From Pseudopithomyces maydicus (lineage: Eukaryota; Ascomycota; Dothideomycetes; Pleosporales; Didymosphaeriaceae): a stretch of DNA of 64,000 nt. Below are positions 1 through 12,619 of this stretch, in pieces. Each line of letters starts with the position of its first letter. Within the stretch, counting starts at the first letter, position 1. The notes under the pieces are model-generated. The model worked only from the letters and a program-made list of their open reading frames with translations, was not told where the DNA came from and ran no database searches. A program made the position numbers and the translations under genes. The stretch spans positions 62,001 through 126,000 of the forward strand of contig JANTUC010000009.1 in the NCBI GenBank assembly GCA_026873275.1, written 5' to 3'.

Positions 1-718
1 TCAGTGTCCCCCACCCCTCCTCCAACAAAATGTCGGTTGGCGAAGTGTGTTCCAACAACGAAGGCTGACTTTTGGAAACGCACAGTTTGGTGGCGGCTTC
101 GAAGTTGCGCTGATGGTAGGTAATCAACATTCATGCTTCCGTAGTCCAACCTCTTACCAGTTGCGCTAGTGCGATATGTTGTACGCTTCAGCGGACGCTC
201 GCTTCGGTTTCCCTGAGATCAAGCTCGGTACCATACCAGGGGCTGGCGGTACCCAACGTCTGACCAGGGCGGTTGGAAAACAAAAAGTAGGCCCCCCACC
301 AACATATCTCATATTCAGGATTGTCTTTTTATTGACGACATGTTGTAGGCTATGCAGCTAATCTTGACCGGTGCATCTGTGCCCGCGCACGACATGGAAC
401 GGTACGGCATTGTGACCGAAGTGGTCTCGGCCGATAGCGACGTTGTGGAGGAAGCGATCAAGTTGGCAGCTTCTATTGCAGCTTTCTCGGTCCCTGTTGT
501 AGGGTTAGCCAAGCAAGCAGTGAAGGCTGGTGAGTACATATGTGTACGCGTCCTCGGCGAACGTTCTTTACTAACCATTGGCAGCCGAAACAACAACGCT
601 GCGCCAGGGCCTCGAGCTTGAGCGCACTTTGTACTACAGTAGTTTCTCGTTGACGGATTGCAAAGAAGGGATTGCGGCGTTCTTGCAAAAGCGGTCTCCT
701 AGCTTTGTCGACCAGTGA
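1..718 (+). CDS. enoyl-CoA hydratase (crotonase), 3' part
   Basis: Partial gene entering from the left edge. Exons read as 86-115, 170-286, 349-530 and 585-718, and positions 1-85 look like the end of an intron. The protein contains the crotonase oxyanion-hole region (GGGFEVALM, then PGAGGTQRL) and the usual C-terminal part with YYSSF and EGIAAFLQKR before the stop. The family hydrates trans-2-enoyl-CoA in beta-oxidation or branched-chain amino acid breakdown, usually in mitochondria; whether this copy is mitochondrial cannot be judged because the N-terminus is outside the window. All three visible introns are 54-62 nt with clean GT/AG ends and keep the frame, so this part of the gene looks intact. 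Confidence 0.9.
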
Positions 719-2339
719 TGGGGCGTTTGGTGGCCAAATCCGAAAGTCATTAACCTAATCACAGGACTCTTGTGTCCTCAACAGCCGTGTCGTACTTGTC
801 GATTGCATCTGTCAACAAGGAGGAGTCGGGGCGAGACGTCAAATTAAGGTCGAAGGATGTGCGACGATGCTCCGCGGAGGGACCTCAGACGAACACGTTC
901 TCCTTCCTGTCATCTATTCCGCGGCATCTAGTGGCCCCGCATCAATATAGCGAGTTTAGTGCAACACCACGTGTAGTTCATCTCAATATAGCTCGGTTCG
1001 ACGGTTCGACGGTCAGAGCGAATAGTAAATTCACTCACCCTCGGCTCGCTCTCCTGTTCACCGTTTAGGCTACATTACTTAGATCAGCTCACTGTCGCAC
1101 AAAGATCCCACCCCGACTTTCCAAAATTTACGATACAGATTACTAACTCCAAGTATTGTTTCACGCTCTTGCATGTATGCGATGTGGGTCGCTCGCTGTT
1201 CATGCCTCCAACAGCGATTCATCCAAAAGGACATAGTCATGACGTCACGTGTTTGAAAATAAATTGACCCACGATGACTAACGTCAAATAATGTAGGGAA
1301 CATATAGGCTCACAGGAAAGGCAATTCAAGCGACAGGGATTAGCACGCTTATCAATGTTACAGGTCCAGACCAGTGAGAGGATTGACATCAGCTTGCCCC
1401 AATCACAGTCCATCGCCTAGGCAGTGTTACCCCTCTACCATCCATCTGTGCATTGAGGGAGGCGTAATGGACTCGCTAGAGGCGTCAACAGATCTGTCCG
1501 GATCGTATCGACGGCAGCCGAATAGCGAATCGAATGCAGTGTGTTTATTAGACAACGGCGCGCCTGATGGATCGTACATATCGATGAGTATGGATGAAGT
1601 ACGTGTTAGTCTCGAAATAGAATACGTGACGAGATACCTTACGGATGTGCGGCTCGTATAAAGAGTGTCGTGCAGGTATGTGGCAACGATGGTGTCAGGT
1701 GCTAGATGTTTCTTGTCCAATGACCACAAAGTCGAGAAGGATTGCAAGTTCGGCTAAGGTATTTCAAATAACGTCGTACGATAGTAACGTACAACAGCTC
1801 CAGGTGCCTACTGAATAAATCATAGTGAGCAAAGGGAGAGGGGAAGTTCCACTCAAACGTAATCAATACTCGTCCGTCTTTAATAGGGCTTGGACATGTG
1901 TATAGCCAAATCACTCGATCACACTAAGATTGTACGAGGGTAATGCGACATGAGAACCAAAAGCGTCTTCATTCACTTATCCAACATGATAAAGTCCTAA
2001 ATTATTCAAGACTTTGACAAACTTGATCTTCAAAATGTTTCATAATAGGAACGTGAAGGACGGAGCGTTCATCTGTATCTCGCCGTTTGAGTCATTGGCA
2101 CAGTGGTATTATCACATGAACTCTAGCCTCTCGCTCATGACATTCGATCGCTCCGAAGCATTTACGTAAATGTGTTGGAAGATCATGTCATGTGTTGGCT
2201 TATTCGCAATTCCTCGTGACTCCAACAACCGTAAGCAACGCCAACGCGCCTTGGTTTGAGTTGGGTTAAAGATGGTTCGTCAAAATCAGCTCCATACATG
2301 TGAGAATATATTTTATTTTAATAGCAATATATACTATTT
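719..2339. other. intergenic, no gene seen
   Basis: About 1.6 kb. Open frames of 70-106 codons occur on both strands but have no family signature, no splice logic and overlap each other. No clear repeat stands out. It is probably non-coding spacer. Confidence 0.6.
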
Positions 2340-2430
2340 CATGATCCAGCGTAGAGTTTACCTTTCTGCGGTAACTCCACAGGACCATCCGAGAACGAAC
2401 AGTGACCCACTCCGTCCGCACTCTCGCTGA

Positions 2431-4878
2431 CTACCCCCACTGCAGCTTTTTGTACGCAAGTTCTCCTTTACTACTACCTTCCGAAGAGGATGAAGGGTGG
2501 CATGCAGCGCTAATAGCGGCGCTGCAGCTTCCTACAATATTTATGCCGGGCCGATGAGGAATATAGCCGGTTCCGATGGCAATGATCATCAACACGACTC
2601 CAACCACGATCCCCACGATCATCGCCACGGGAGAGTATCCAACTGTTTGTATGGTATCGATGATGGTGTTGTTGTCGTACATAGAGCGGGTCTTGTCACG
2701 CTTGTTAGCGTGGAAATGGAATCTGAATAGGATCGTGCGGGACTCACCTGAATTTCGACGAAGAAGATGCTTTGTGACACTAACCAGTGCATCAAGCCGC
2801 CGACGGCTATAAGCGGGAGTCCAAACTTATATGGCAGCGACAGAGAGTAGCTGGATCGCTGTGCTCCCTTGGCCTCGGTAGTCACCCGCAAACCCTTTCG
2901 TTTGTACGCATAGGTAGCCCATTCGTATCCTAGAAGCATAGTTGCGAAATAGCTATTGTAGGAAAAGTAGATTAGTGAAATGAGGACCTGCGGGGCATTG
3001 GCTATGAAGGTGTTTGCGAGCACACCGCCGGGTCCATCTCTTACTATGGCCCGAGGGTCTAGCGCCCCGAAGTCCATGTTGGTGAAGGACGAGGCTTCAT
3101 TGGCATTGTAAAGCTCTAAACCATAGACTGCGAAGCCAAACAGGCCGGATATAGCTGCAATTGTGATTGCCATCCTAAGGGCAAAATCAGTAAATGTGTG
3201 ATGCAATACTAGTGCTGCGCTGTGAAGTTTGAGGTACGCTTGTATGCTACTCACAGCAGGAATAGTAAGACTCGTCGAAGGAGACTAACAGAATGTCTCC
3301 AAGAGTATCTTCTCCCGGCCCATTGTCTTCTCCCAGCATTGAAATTGTGTCCTGCCTTTACAATATCGTTTTTAGATGCAAGGCACATGTTCGCTGTCGA
3401 CATGTCTGGTCTCTGCAGGAATGAGGCGATGGCATCTCCACTAGCCATTAACGGTTCCTCCTCAACGGTAAAGACGGTGTAGAAGATGATAGCACCTATA
3501 AGAAAATTTACCATGACTACTATGATGGCGATCTGAGTGCTCCATCGGATCTGGCAGTCACCCTCGATCTTTTCGCTCAAACAGTACTGTATTGGCGAAC
3601 CTGTGTAGACCGACCAATTTGAGGGGTTATTCCTGACATCTTGGATTTCGTTGACACAGTTACGAAAGTGCCCCGACCCGGCGGATGACTGTGAACAAAT
3701 CCAACTGTAAGGATCAGCAGCGTTGGCGAGCTTGTTGGTAGGACTGTCCTTGCTTGAAGGGTTGGCATCCGTTCTCCAAAAAACTGGTGATGTATGGTTC
3801 ACTGTCATCCATGGCTGCTTTTCGTTTGGCGCAGGGACATCTTCGTCTCGAACTACTAGGAATAAGCTTCCTCGATCCAACTGTATCATTTGAGCGTAAG
3901 CATTGATGCAGTCAAGGTTGCTGAGTTTCTCTAGGTGGCCTTCGTGTGCTTGTTCATGTAGATACTGGATCTTTTCAAGGTACGCGGGTCCTCTATCTCG
4001 ATGGTCCATATCGTAAATGTAATTGTACGCATGCGTACTTCCGAGTATGTCAGAACAGTTGTCGCAGTTCGGATTTGCAATAAACGATTCACCGACGGCG
4101 GCCACGGTATACTCTTGACCCGTGATGGACACGTATACCACAGAGTTATAGCTATAAAAGGTTAAAAGAAGAAATATATGAATTAAATAGTTTGTCGTAC
4201 AACAAATGTAGAGGAAGTGAGGAGAGCCCTAGCAAGGTCCAAAGTATGACTCGTTTTCTGCTGATACAACGAAGGTTACGAATGCTCAGAACACCAACTA
4301 AATATCGCAAATCAGTGTCAGCAATAGAGTACGACCATGCGGTATGTTAGAGCTACTTCGCACCACGAAATGACGTACTGTCAAGCCATTTTCCACGAGC
4401 GCGTGCGACATCTATGTCATCTCTAGTTGGTGCCGACATGCACTGCATGCAGTAATTACTTGCACTTAGTAGCGTAGTACTCAACAAGTTGATCAATACA
4501 TGCAGCCCCGTATTAATCTTTTGCGTCTTCTCGCAATCCCCAACATACAACGTCTGATTACGCTGTCCCCCGTACACAGAACAGACAATCGTAATAATGA
4601 GATTGGTAATGAATACGAGGGTGGAAAGAATGGCGCAGATAACTGGAAGCGAGAGTTCAAGGTTAGCGTGACGAAATTTACATGGAAGTTTCGAAATGCC
4701 ATGCTGCAAGTTGGAAGTTCGATGAGTGCGGGTTTTTCGAATACGTACTCGCGCCGAATCTCCATCCATGGCGATACTTCTGGCCCAATCGCTTGCGCAA
4801 ATGTCCGTCTAGGTCTAGAGACGCGTATCCATGCTTGGTGCTCTCACCGGCTTGGAGCACCGCATCGAAACCCAGCAT
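2431..4878 (-). CDS. DUF6536 multi-pass membrane protein
   Basis: Six exons: 4878-4749, 4642-4379, 4297-4201, 4151-3255, 3174-2748 and 2691-2431. All five introns are short GT/AG introns and join in frame. Signature stretches of the fungal DUF6536 family are clear: GWRFGA, then a membrane helix, LYVGDC, INLLST.LLSASNYCMQC, SAPTRDDID, GKWLDIGVLSIRNL and LPLHLLYNS. The middle is a large extracellular-type region with Cys pairs; exons 4-6 carry four more hydrophobic helices. Function of the family is unknown; it is common in filamentous ascomycetes. The stop at 2431 follows a C5 run (2434-2438, plus strand). One extra base there would give a family-like tail (GVGHCSF) ending at 2340, so the C-terminal end is probably cut short by a base loss. 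Confidence 0.88.
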
Positions 4879-5852
4879 GAGTGAAAAGTATTCAAATAGG
4901 GAAGTATGGTTTGTGTAACGAGAGCGTAAGTCAAGTGAGACATTTTCGTGGGATTTAATAGTTAAGTAGATGGGGGCTGAATTGCGGCTCAGCCTTGCTC
5001 ACCGGTCACCCTGGGCCCACTTGACTCCACGGGATACATCTATCGATAGCGATCTATTGGAAGGTCGCATCTTTCTGGTGGGTCTGAAAATACGCCCTGC
5101 TTATGTTGGCTGCATTTAAGCGGGCGATACCCATCACCTGAAACTAACAAGAGCAAAGTCCTATAGATGTGGCCCGAGGTCCCGAGGTCCGGATTACGTG
5201 GATCTGATTCCCAAAATAAGAAGCAGAGAAGCAAGCGAAATGTGACCAGAATAAATTATTGTTATTTCTACGGTATGTTAGTTGTTGCTATGCTGCATGC
5301 GAAATACGACTAGAATAAATTATTTCCATTTTAGGTTACGCAATCGAAGGCTAACCTAAGGTCATTCGATTATTGTTGTACACAAGGACCTAGAATAGGA
5401 GCGCTAAACCGCCCTCATCCTAACGCAAGCCTTTAAACTGTCTATTCCTAGAGCCGTCCTCAACCAGGTTGTATATACTCGTGTGGGTCATTGTATACAT
5501 TGTTCACTCACTCTTACCTGACTCTAAGGATCGTTTTCAATCGTCACAAGAGGGGACGACAGCTTTTTTTCTGTTCTTTTGCAATATGCATTTTCATCTG
5601 GTCAGCCACCTCTGCTGCTACTTCTTCAACATATAATTAGGATCTACTTGTCCCATTGATAAGTTATAGATAAAACGCCACTCGCGCATCTCCTTGTGAG
5701 AAGCGCGTCGTATGCAGCCAAACACAAACACACTCTCCCCGCCGTCCGACAAGCTACGAACGTCACAGCCTCCCCTTTCCCCCTCCACCCATCCTGTACC
5801 ACACCAATTTCTATAATACAATGCACCCCATCCCCACGCCTAATTCCCACCT
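4879..5852. other. intergenic with a diverged direct repeat
   Basis: No gene seen. Two diverged copies of a segment of about 38 bp containing GACTAGAATAAATTAT or a close variant lie at about 5237-5275 and 5300-5337. Otherwise featureless. Confidence 0.5.
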
Positions 5853-7213
5853 CTACGCCTTCTTCGCCGCCTTGGTAAAAAAAGACGAAAGCTTCTTCAT
5901 TCCACTCGTATCCACCTTCTTCAGCTTCTTAATCGCCACCGACTCGCTCTTCTTCTTCTTTTCCTCCTCCTCCTTCCGCCTCTTCTTCTCCTCGCGCTCC
6001 ATGATGGCGCCCTCGTCCTCGGCGAGACCCCGCTTCCGGCTTATGTTATCGGATATGCTGCGGAGGGCCTGGGCTTCTGCTCGGAGCTTCGATAGGGCGG
6101 ATAGGTGTGCGTCTAGGGGTGAGAAGTCGGGGGTGGGCGAGGATTTGATGATGGGTTGGAGGGAGGGGGGAGGTAGGCTGATGAGAGGTAGGAGAGGGAG
6201 GTGCGGAGACGGAGGAGCTGGGGGATTGCCTCTGGGGTTTCGAGCGCAGGCTTGGGGGCTATCTCCTCGGTTGTGGATGTGAACGATGTTGCGGCTGTGA
6301 CGGTGGTGGTTTGGGAGTCTGCTGTTGTGGTGGTAGACATTGAGGATTCGGTTCGGGTTAGGGTTGATGTTGCCGTGCTTTGTGAGTCTGGCGCCTGGGT
6401 GGATTCTGACTGGGACTCGACGCTGGTTGCAGATGTCACGACATCTGAGCGCTGGATGTTCATGATGGGGACATCAAGAGTCGACTTGATGAAGCGCTCC
6501 TCCATGGAGGGCGGCAGGCCGTTCGCGCACATGCGCTCTGCTTTCCTCATCAAGATTTTGACTAGCTTTTCGCTTGATAACCGATACATCGTTTCGTCGC
6601 CGGCGCTCGCTGTGTCGCAAACGGCTGCCATCCGCGGCTCGATCATGTCCTTCAGACTGGGGTATTGTCCAAAGAGCACCTTCCATTGCCGTGATATCGA
6701 AGCAAGGGTATCGAAATGGTCTTCAAACGAAAGGAAGTGCTGCTTCTCTCCTTCTTTGCCCCTTTTGGGCGCCAGTGCTGGGAGGATGAGGAAGAGGATG
6801 TCGATGGGCGTTGCCAGGAAAAGATCGGCCTTGCTGGCGACGTAGCCACTTCCGAGACCCTCATTGCCACCAGCGTCTTCTTCTTGCGTCTTTCCATTCG
6901 CTGCGCTGTCTTCACCACTGCCGGGCGCAATCAACCAGCTCTTGCACTCCTTCCTTGGCGCTGAGATGCATGTGAACTCGTGGAAGCCCTTGTTCGGGCA
7001 GAAGTAGTATCGTGAGGGCGCTCCATTGGCAGGATTCTCTAGTGTGACGATGCGTGATTCGGGCGACGTATCCTTCGGGAGGACAAAAAGCTTGGGCGGG
7101 TTTGTGGTGGGAGGTGGGAGGGGCTTCGCGGTGGAGGTGGGAGGCTCGGGGGTGCCTTCCTCGGCTGGCGCAGGCGCAGGCGCAGACTTTGGTTTGGCAC
7201 GCGTGCGAGCCAT
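5853..7213 (-). CDS. RNH202: ribonuclease H2 subunit B
   Basis: Non-catalytic subunit of the nuclear RNase H2 complex, which removes ribonucleotides from DNA and RNA from RNA:DNA hybrids. Start at 7213 (MARTRAKPK). Family marks include RIVTLENP, YYFCPNKGFHEFT, DILFLILPAL, the FLSFEDHFD segment and LRTSLSYLSSAYLPP. The long open frame stops at 6113. The conserved C-terminal part (LDAHLSALSKLRAEAQ, a Lys/Glu-rich helix, and a VDTSGMKKLSSFF ending that resembles a PIP box) continues in another frame to a stop at 5853-5855. One missing base in the G6 run at 6165-6170 explains this. The gene sits head to head with MCM10, 369 bp apart. Confidence 0.9.
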
Positions 7214-7312
7214 TGCAGTTACTCGGCTGGTAATTTGAATATTGCTCTATAGGGTGTGGCAGAGCAGTGTACTGGAGGAAATGGATCAGTGTCGCGGCAC
7301 AGGTAAAGAGCA

Positions 7313-7318
7313 ACGCGT
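7313..7318. promoter_or_regulatory. MCB box ACGCGT, copy 1
   Basis: Palindromic ACGCGT between the RNH202 and MCM10 starts; candidate MBF site shared by both genes. Confidence 0.5.
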
Positions 7319-7350
7319 CGGCCCGCGTCCGCGTCGGCAGGCCAATCACC

Positions 7351-7356
7351 ACGCGT
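7351..7356. promoter_or_regulatory. MCB box ACGCGT, copy 2
   Basis: Second ACGCGT, 38 bp from the first and next to a CCAAT box; candidate MBF site. Confidence 0.5.
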
Positions 7357-7582
7357 CGCTGGGCGTCGTCCCCCGGTTGTTTCAGAATTGGGGTTTTAGG
7401 GCCAACAACACTCACCCGCACCTCAGGCAACGAACTGCGGAGACGTCCACAAGCCATTCGCCCGTATTTTCTTCTTCACTCCCCTTGCCATTTCGGGGCT
7501 TGCCGTGACAGCGCATGCGCGGGGTCTCAGCACAGAGCACGGGCGAGTTGCCCCGGGCGCAGCGCGTGCACACTCGATAGCC

Positions 7583-10007
7583 ATGATTGTGAGGGAGAGC
7601 CCCAAGTCGAGGGGTACTAATCAACCTGCGCATTACTCGCGATCGCTGCTAATGACCTCACAGTCGCAAAGGATGCCCCGAACTGGCCGCCCAAGTCGCC
7701 CCACGAAGCCAAGTTGATGTCCCCCTCTGCCCGCAAGCGCTACGAGTCTCGGCACCAGCGCACATCAGCATCGCCGTCCCCTAGCAAACGCCGCCCCATG
7801 CCGCTCAGCCAGCCAGAGCCTGCATCCGACGAGGAAGAGGAGGATGAGGAGACGCTACAACTCAAGCTTCAGGCCATCGAGGCGCGATTGAAGCTGAAAA
7901 GGCTGCAAAAAGCCAAGAAAACTGCCGACGATGGCGAGACAAACCCGATGACCATATCGCTACGGCCAGGTACGGCAGCAAGCCCACGCAGAGTGGAATT
8001 CCCGAGACCGCAATCCGAGGTACAGGTCCCTGTGAGTCCGATAAGAAACAGGTGGGAACCAGAGGAGCAGCGAAGTCCGGCGAGGGTCCTGCTGGGCATC
8101 GACAAGGGGATGAAGGCGCAAGATGTCAGTCTCAAACGGCCTTCGAGCTACGCGAGTAGGGGAGCGAGTGGAGGACTTTCGCGGTCGAGTTCAGCGCGGG
8201 CGGCGGACCCTCCGAAGATCAAGTCCTTCAGCGAGCGGATAGCGGAGAGCAGGAACAAGGAGCGTGAGAGAGAAGAGAAGCAGTCGAGAATAGAAAAAAG
8301 TAGGAGCGGCGGCTTTGGGCTGAAGGATATTGAGGCTTTGAAGGACAGACCGGCATCCAGGGCCGCTTCTTCCTTGAGTTCAGGAACGAGGAGCTCGGAC
8401 AGCTCAACACCTATGGGGAAAAGCCATGCAAGAAGCCGATCCACCAACGATGTACGCGATGCCGCGCCTCCCAGGTCAGTTTCAAACTTGTCTGGGAGGC
8501 TGGACGCTTCAAGAACTTCATCCTCGGCATCAATACCTTCTTCCAGAGGCTTTGGAACTGCCAGCACAGCAGCAAAATATGCCGAGATATCCCAACGCGA
8601 TGACAGTACAGATGCACCCAGCTTTGAGTCCTTCTCTGGTCTCCACCTCAAGTCGCGTGAAATGCAGCACAACGTCATTGCGCGAACGCTAGAAGGCAAG
8701 ACAATCGTCACCATACCGCAACTCCTCAAGACCGTCAAAGCACCGGAGTACGAGCCCCCGGATATGGAAAATGACTATGTGCTCATGGGGGTAATCGCAT
8801 CCAAATCATCACCAATGGCCACCAAGAATGCTGTCAAACAACGATCAGCGGGCAATCAGGAAGAAGATGCGCACGCGACGAACAAGTTCATGATCATCAC
8901 CCTGACGGACCTCAAATGGGAACTTCAGCTCTTTCTTTTCGACACTGGTTTCTCTAAATATTGGAAGCTCACACCCGGCACCTTGATTGCAATCTTGAAT
9001 CCTGACATCCTGCCACCCCGCGACCGGGCTACATCTAAGTTCTCTCTCAAGCTGACCAGCTCAGACGACACCGTTCTGGAGATTGGCGCAGTGCGCGATC
9101 TCGACTTTTGCCATGCTATGCGCAAAGACGGCAAAGAATGTGGGCAGTGGATCGACGGTCGCAAAACCGAGTTTTGCGATTTTCACGTCGAGCTGATGGT
9201 GGAGAAGAGCAAACGCGGGCGCATGGAAGTCAACACGATGACTGGCTTTGGCAAGGGCCCACCGGGAAATAATAAATTCACGTTCGGAAAAGGGAGAGGG
9301 AAAGGCGATGCGCTAAAAAGAGAGGGCAGGTACCATGACACATTCCTTCATGAGACGATGTACATCACACCTGGTGCCGGCAGTGCAGCGCAGTTACTGG
9401 ACCGAGACCAACAGCCGTACCACATTACAGAACGCGCGGAGAAGCACCGCAAGCAGCTCGCCGAGAAGGAAAAAGAACGGGAGCTGGCAAGGCGGCTAGG
9501 TGACATCGGAAGCGGTGCAGGCAGCGAATACATGAAGCGCGCGACCTCGACCTCGACTTCAACCCAACAATCGCAACCCCCTCGCGCGCATCCACCGCTC
9601 TCGACGACCCCTTCACCTCCAAGCCAGCCAATCCCCCATCTGCAACCGACATCCTCGGCCTCCTTAGCAAGAAAGCCGAGGACGTGGACCTAAGCCGAGG
9701 CGGTATCCCAGCTAAGCGCAAGCGAGCCATCTCCTCCCACTCCGTTGCATCCAGCTCGAACCCCAGAAGCGAGCCCGTGGGCTGGGGCGGCGCCGGAAAG
9801 CGCGGCGTCTTCCTCCCTCCTTCGCCCACGAAGAAAGACCCGCCCTCCTCGTTTCGCGGAACGCGGGAGCCGAGCCCGGCGAAGAAAAAAGCGAGGTTGT
9901 TGCTGGATGGAAAGGGGATACGCGAGCCGGGGAGAGACAGTCTTGGGGGCATGGATGTCGGGCTTCTTGCTGCGATGGACGACGACGATGATCTGGAGGT
10001 TATTTGA
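7583..10007 (+). CDS. MCM10: DNA replication factor Mcm10
   Basis: Replication-fork factor that binds the CMG helicase and DNA polymerase alpha. Exon 1 is 7583-7613 (MIVRESPKSR), the intron 7614-7663 has a GCTAATGAC branch region, and exon 2 starts at 7664. In order: acidic N-terminal coiled-coil, basic Ser-rich linker with FSERIAESRNKE, the OB fold (FSGLHLKSREMQ...YVLMGVIASK...KWELQLFLFDTGF) and a CCCH zinc finger (DFCHAMRKDGKECGQW...FCDFH). The long frame ends at 9693, but the conserved C-terminal motifs (DILGLLSKKAEDVDLS, GIREPGRDS) continue in another frame to 10007. A single base lost in AAG|CGCGCG near 9535-9541 would join them. The finger, OB fold and terminal motif make the call firm. 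Confidence 0.93.
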
Positions 10008-11160
10008 TGGAGGGGTCGGCGGTTGACGTTGCGAGTTGCGCGTGGTACGGCCGAACACACACACCCCATATGGTATGACAGACAGACACCCTTGGCGGGA
10101 CTTTTTTTTCTTTCCTTTGTTCATGTATGATATCACTCTAGCAACGGGTTGGATGATTGGATAGGGTCGGCATTGGCGTTCAGTGTGACCGGGACCCTGG
10201 GCGTGTGCTCTTGGGTCGTCGAGACCTGAGTATGATGGCGAGCGACACAGTGTATGACTGACGGCGTGCTTGATTGTTTTTTTGTTAATCGCCTGTGGCG
10301 TCATGAGGAATTGGGCATTGGCTCGATTTAGAGCTGCAATTTGATGGTGTGTTAGTTTTGTTTTGCGTGGTTGTTTGAATGTTGTGCTCGGTCGATGCCG
10401 GATTGCTCTCAGAGCTAGTCGACAAAGTAATTGTGCGATCGTCTTTTTCCACCTGCTCTTCGGTCTACTCTCTGCAAGTGGGATTAATTCCCTGTCGGGT
10501 AGGGCTGACGAGTAATGTGTGATACTACGCCCCATGGCCCTACGTGCATTTTCATAGATTCAAACAGCTTACAACCTCGCTGAGCAGAATAACAGAAGCG
10601 ATCTTTACGTCTATTATCGTCGACTTCCCGGCGGACATCTGAGTCGCTCCAGATCACTATGCATCGGGATCTCGATTCCCAGCACAAGTCCATGGGCGCT
10701 AGTGTCGGGTAAGCGACCATCGCATGATCCCGATCTCACTGATCTACCTAACTTCATGCATGTCCTCCCCAAGGCAGGCAAGTACTCGGGTACCTACTTT
10801 TGCCCCACACCCCCACGCGTTGACGCATGCACGGCGGAAGAACTAAACGGTAGAACAACTCTTAAAACGACGACGCTGGAGCCCAAGTAGATTGCGCTAG
10901 GAAGAATCTGCCTCCGGAACCCGATCTTGCAGGTCCACCCCCACATGTGCGTGTGCACACACATCTAGCCGCAAATTAGCTGCGACGCCTTGGGATCGGA
11001 AGTTGTGATACACCGTACCGTACCGTACCGTGCCTGGTTGGAAAAGTAATGCGCTAGGATATACATACATACATATATACATACCTGACGTACGATCGCC
11101 CGCATCACGTACCTCCACTGCATACATAAATAGGTACAAACATACGTACATACCCCCACC
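10008..11160. other. intergenic, short simple repeats
   Basis: No convincing gene; a 62-codon open frame at 10702 has no family features. A CCGTA tandem lies at about 11020-11040, and ACAT-type tetranucleotide repeats fill about 11060-11155 just before the next start. Confidence 0.55.
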
Positions 11161-12619
11161 ATGACCTCGGGGCCAGAAGAGCACGGCGACAAGATCTACG
11201 CCCTCGTCGACTATGGTGATGCCTACGTCCAACCCCTCCTCGTCGCCGCCCTCAAGAAACACTTCCCATCCCGCCTCCACCTCCTCACCTCGTGGGACGA
11301 GCTCCCCTCCAAATCCTCCCGCGTCCTCCAATGGGTGCAGTACGAGTCCATAAACTTCGAGCACCTCCTCCAGCACCCCGCCACCTCCTGCGCAAACAGC
11401 TACATCATCCGCAAAGCCCTCATCCGCAAGCACTACCTCTCGACGACGGTGGCGAACTGGATCGCGAAGCGCCCGGATAGCGTGCTGAAGAAGCACGTGA
11501 AGCCGAGTGTGGAGTTTGAGGTGGACTATGCGGAGTTTCTCGATGAGGCGCTGGTGGAGGCGTGGGAGCTGCATGAGGCGTGGAGGAGGGGGAGGAGGGC
11601 GGGGAGCGGGAGTGGTGGATTTTGAAGCCGGGGATGTCGGAGAGGGGGCAGGGGATTAGGTTGTTTTCGTCGGAAGAGGAACTGACGACTATTTTCGAGG
11701 GGTGGGATCCCGAGTCTGATGATGAAGAGGAGGAGGATGGCGATGGGGATGAGGATGCCCGGAGCGACGCTGCCTCGCTGCCGCCTTCCAAACCGGCGCT
11801 CAAGAACGAGGACGCCGATGACGACGACGACAAAGGTATCATAACAAGCCAACTCCGCCACTTCATCGCCCAACCGTACATCCACCCCCCGCTCCTCCTC
11901 CGCCCGACCTCCTCCGCGCCAAGCGACCCCCTCCGCAAATTTCACATCAGAACCTACGTCCTCGCCACGGGCGCACTCAAAGTCTACGTCTACCGCCCGA
12001 TGCTCGCGCTCTTCGCCGCCGCGCCTTACGCACCGCCTTCCGCATCCTCCTTTGCGGATGAGGAAGGGCTGAAAGCTCACTTGACCAACACGTGTCTCCA
12101 GTCGACGGGCGACCGCGAGGGCTCCGTGTCTCTATTCTGGGATCTGCCGTCCACGATACCTACACAACCTCCTTCTTCCCCCTCTCCCTCATCAACAACA
12201 ACAACAAACCCCGAAACCACCACCACAGATACCACCCCCGACTGGAAGTCCTCCATCTTCACCCAAATCCTCTCCATAACGGGCTCCATCTTCGAGGCCG
12301 CGGCGCGCGGCATGTCGGTGCATTTCCAGGCGCTGCCCAACGCGTTCGAGATCTTCGGGCTGGACTTCATGGTCGGGGTCGAGAGCGACGGGAGCTTGAA
12401 CACGTGGCTGTTGGAGGTTAATGCGTTCCCGGATTTTAGGCAGACGGGGAGGAGTGCAAGGGGGTGGTGGAGGGGTTGATGGAGGGGGTTGTTGAGGTGG
12501 GTGTGGGGGTTTCTTTGGGGAGGAGAAAGGTGGGGAGGGGAAGGGGAAGGGGAGGATATGGTGGAGGTTTTGGATGTGGATTTGGGGAGGAGGTAGGGTG
12601 GGGGTTGTGGGGGGGATGA
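11161..12619 (+). CDS. tubulin-tyrosine-ligase-like (TTL) protein
   Basis: ATP-grasp-type ligase of the TTL family, single exon. In tubulin ligases this fold adds an amino acid to the tubulin C-terminus; the substrate of the fungal members is not established. Markers are YALVDYGDAYVQPLL at the N-terminus, SYIIRKALIRKHYLS, REWWILKPGMSERGQGIRLF (nucleotide-binding strand), FHIRTYVLATG, LTNTCLQ and WLLEVNAFPDFRQTG. An acidic insert sits near 11710-11840. Two frame breaks occur: the first part ends at 11624 although the conserved part resumes in another frame from about 11580 (missing base within 11581-11592), and the tail after FRQTG needs one more G in the G4 run at 12446-12449, giving a Gly-rich end at 12619 instead of 12479. 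Confidence 0.87.

Larger units (their letters stand above)
7214..7582. promoter_or_regulatory. bidirectional RNH202/MCM10 promoter
   Basis: Intergenic space between two divergent S-phase genes. It holds two ACGCGT boxes (7313-7318 and 7351-7356) and a CCAAT box (7342-7346). ACGCGT is the MCB core bound by MBF (Mbp1/Swi6) at G1/S in yeasts; use of the same factor here is inferred. Confidence 0.65.

Noticed and set aside
772..1747. Open frames of 95-106 codons in the left intergenic region
   Set aside because: They overlap on opposite strands and lack family motifs, signal peptides or splice logic.
10702..10890. 62-codon frame between MCM10 and the TTL gene
   Set aside because: No Kozak-like context, homology feature or splice partner; composition like the surrounding spacer.
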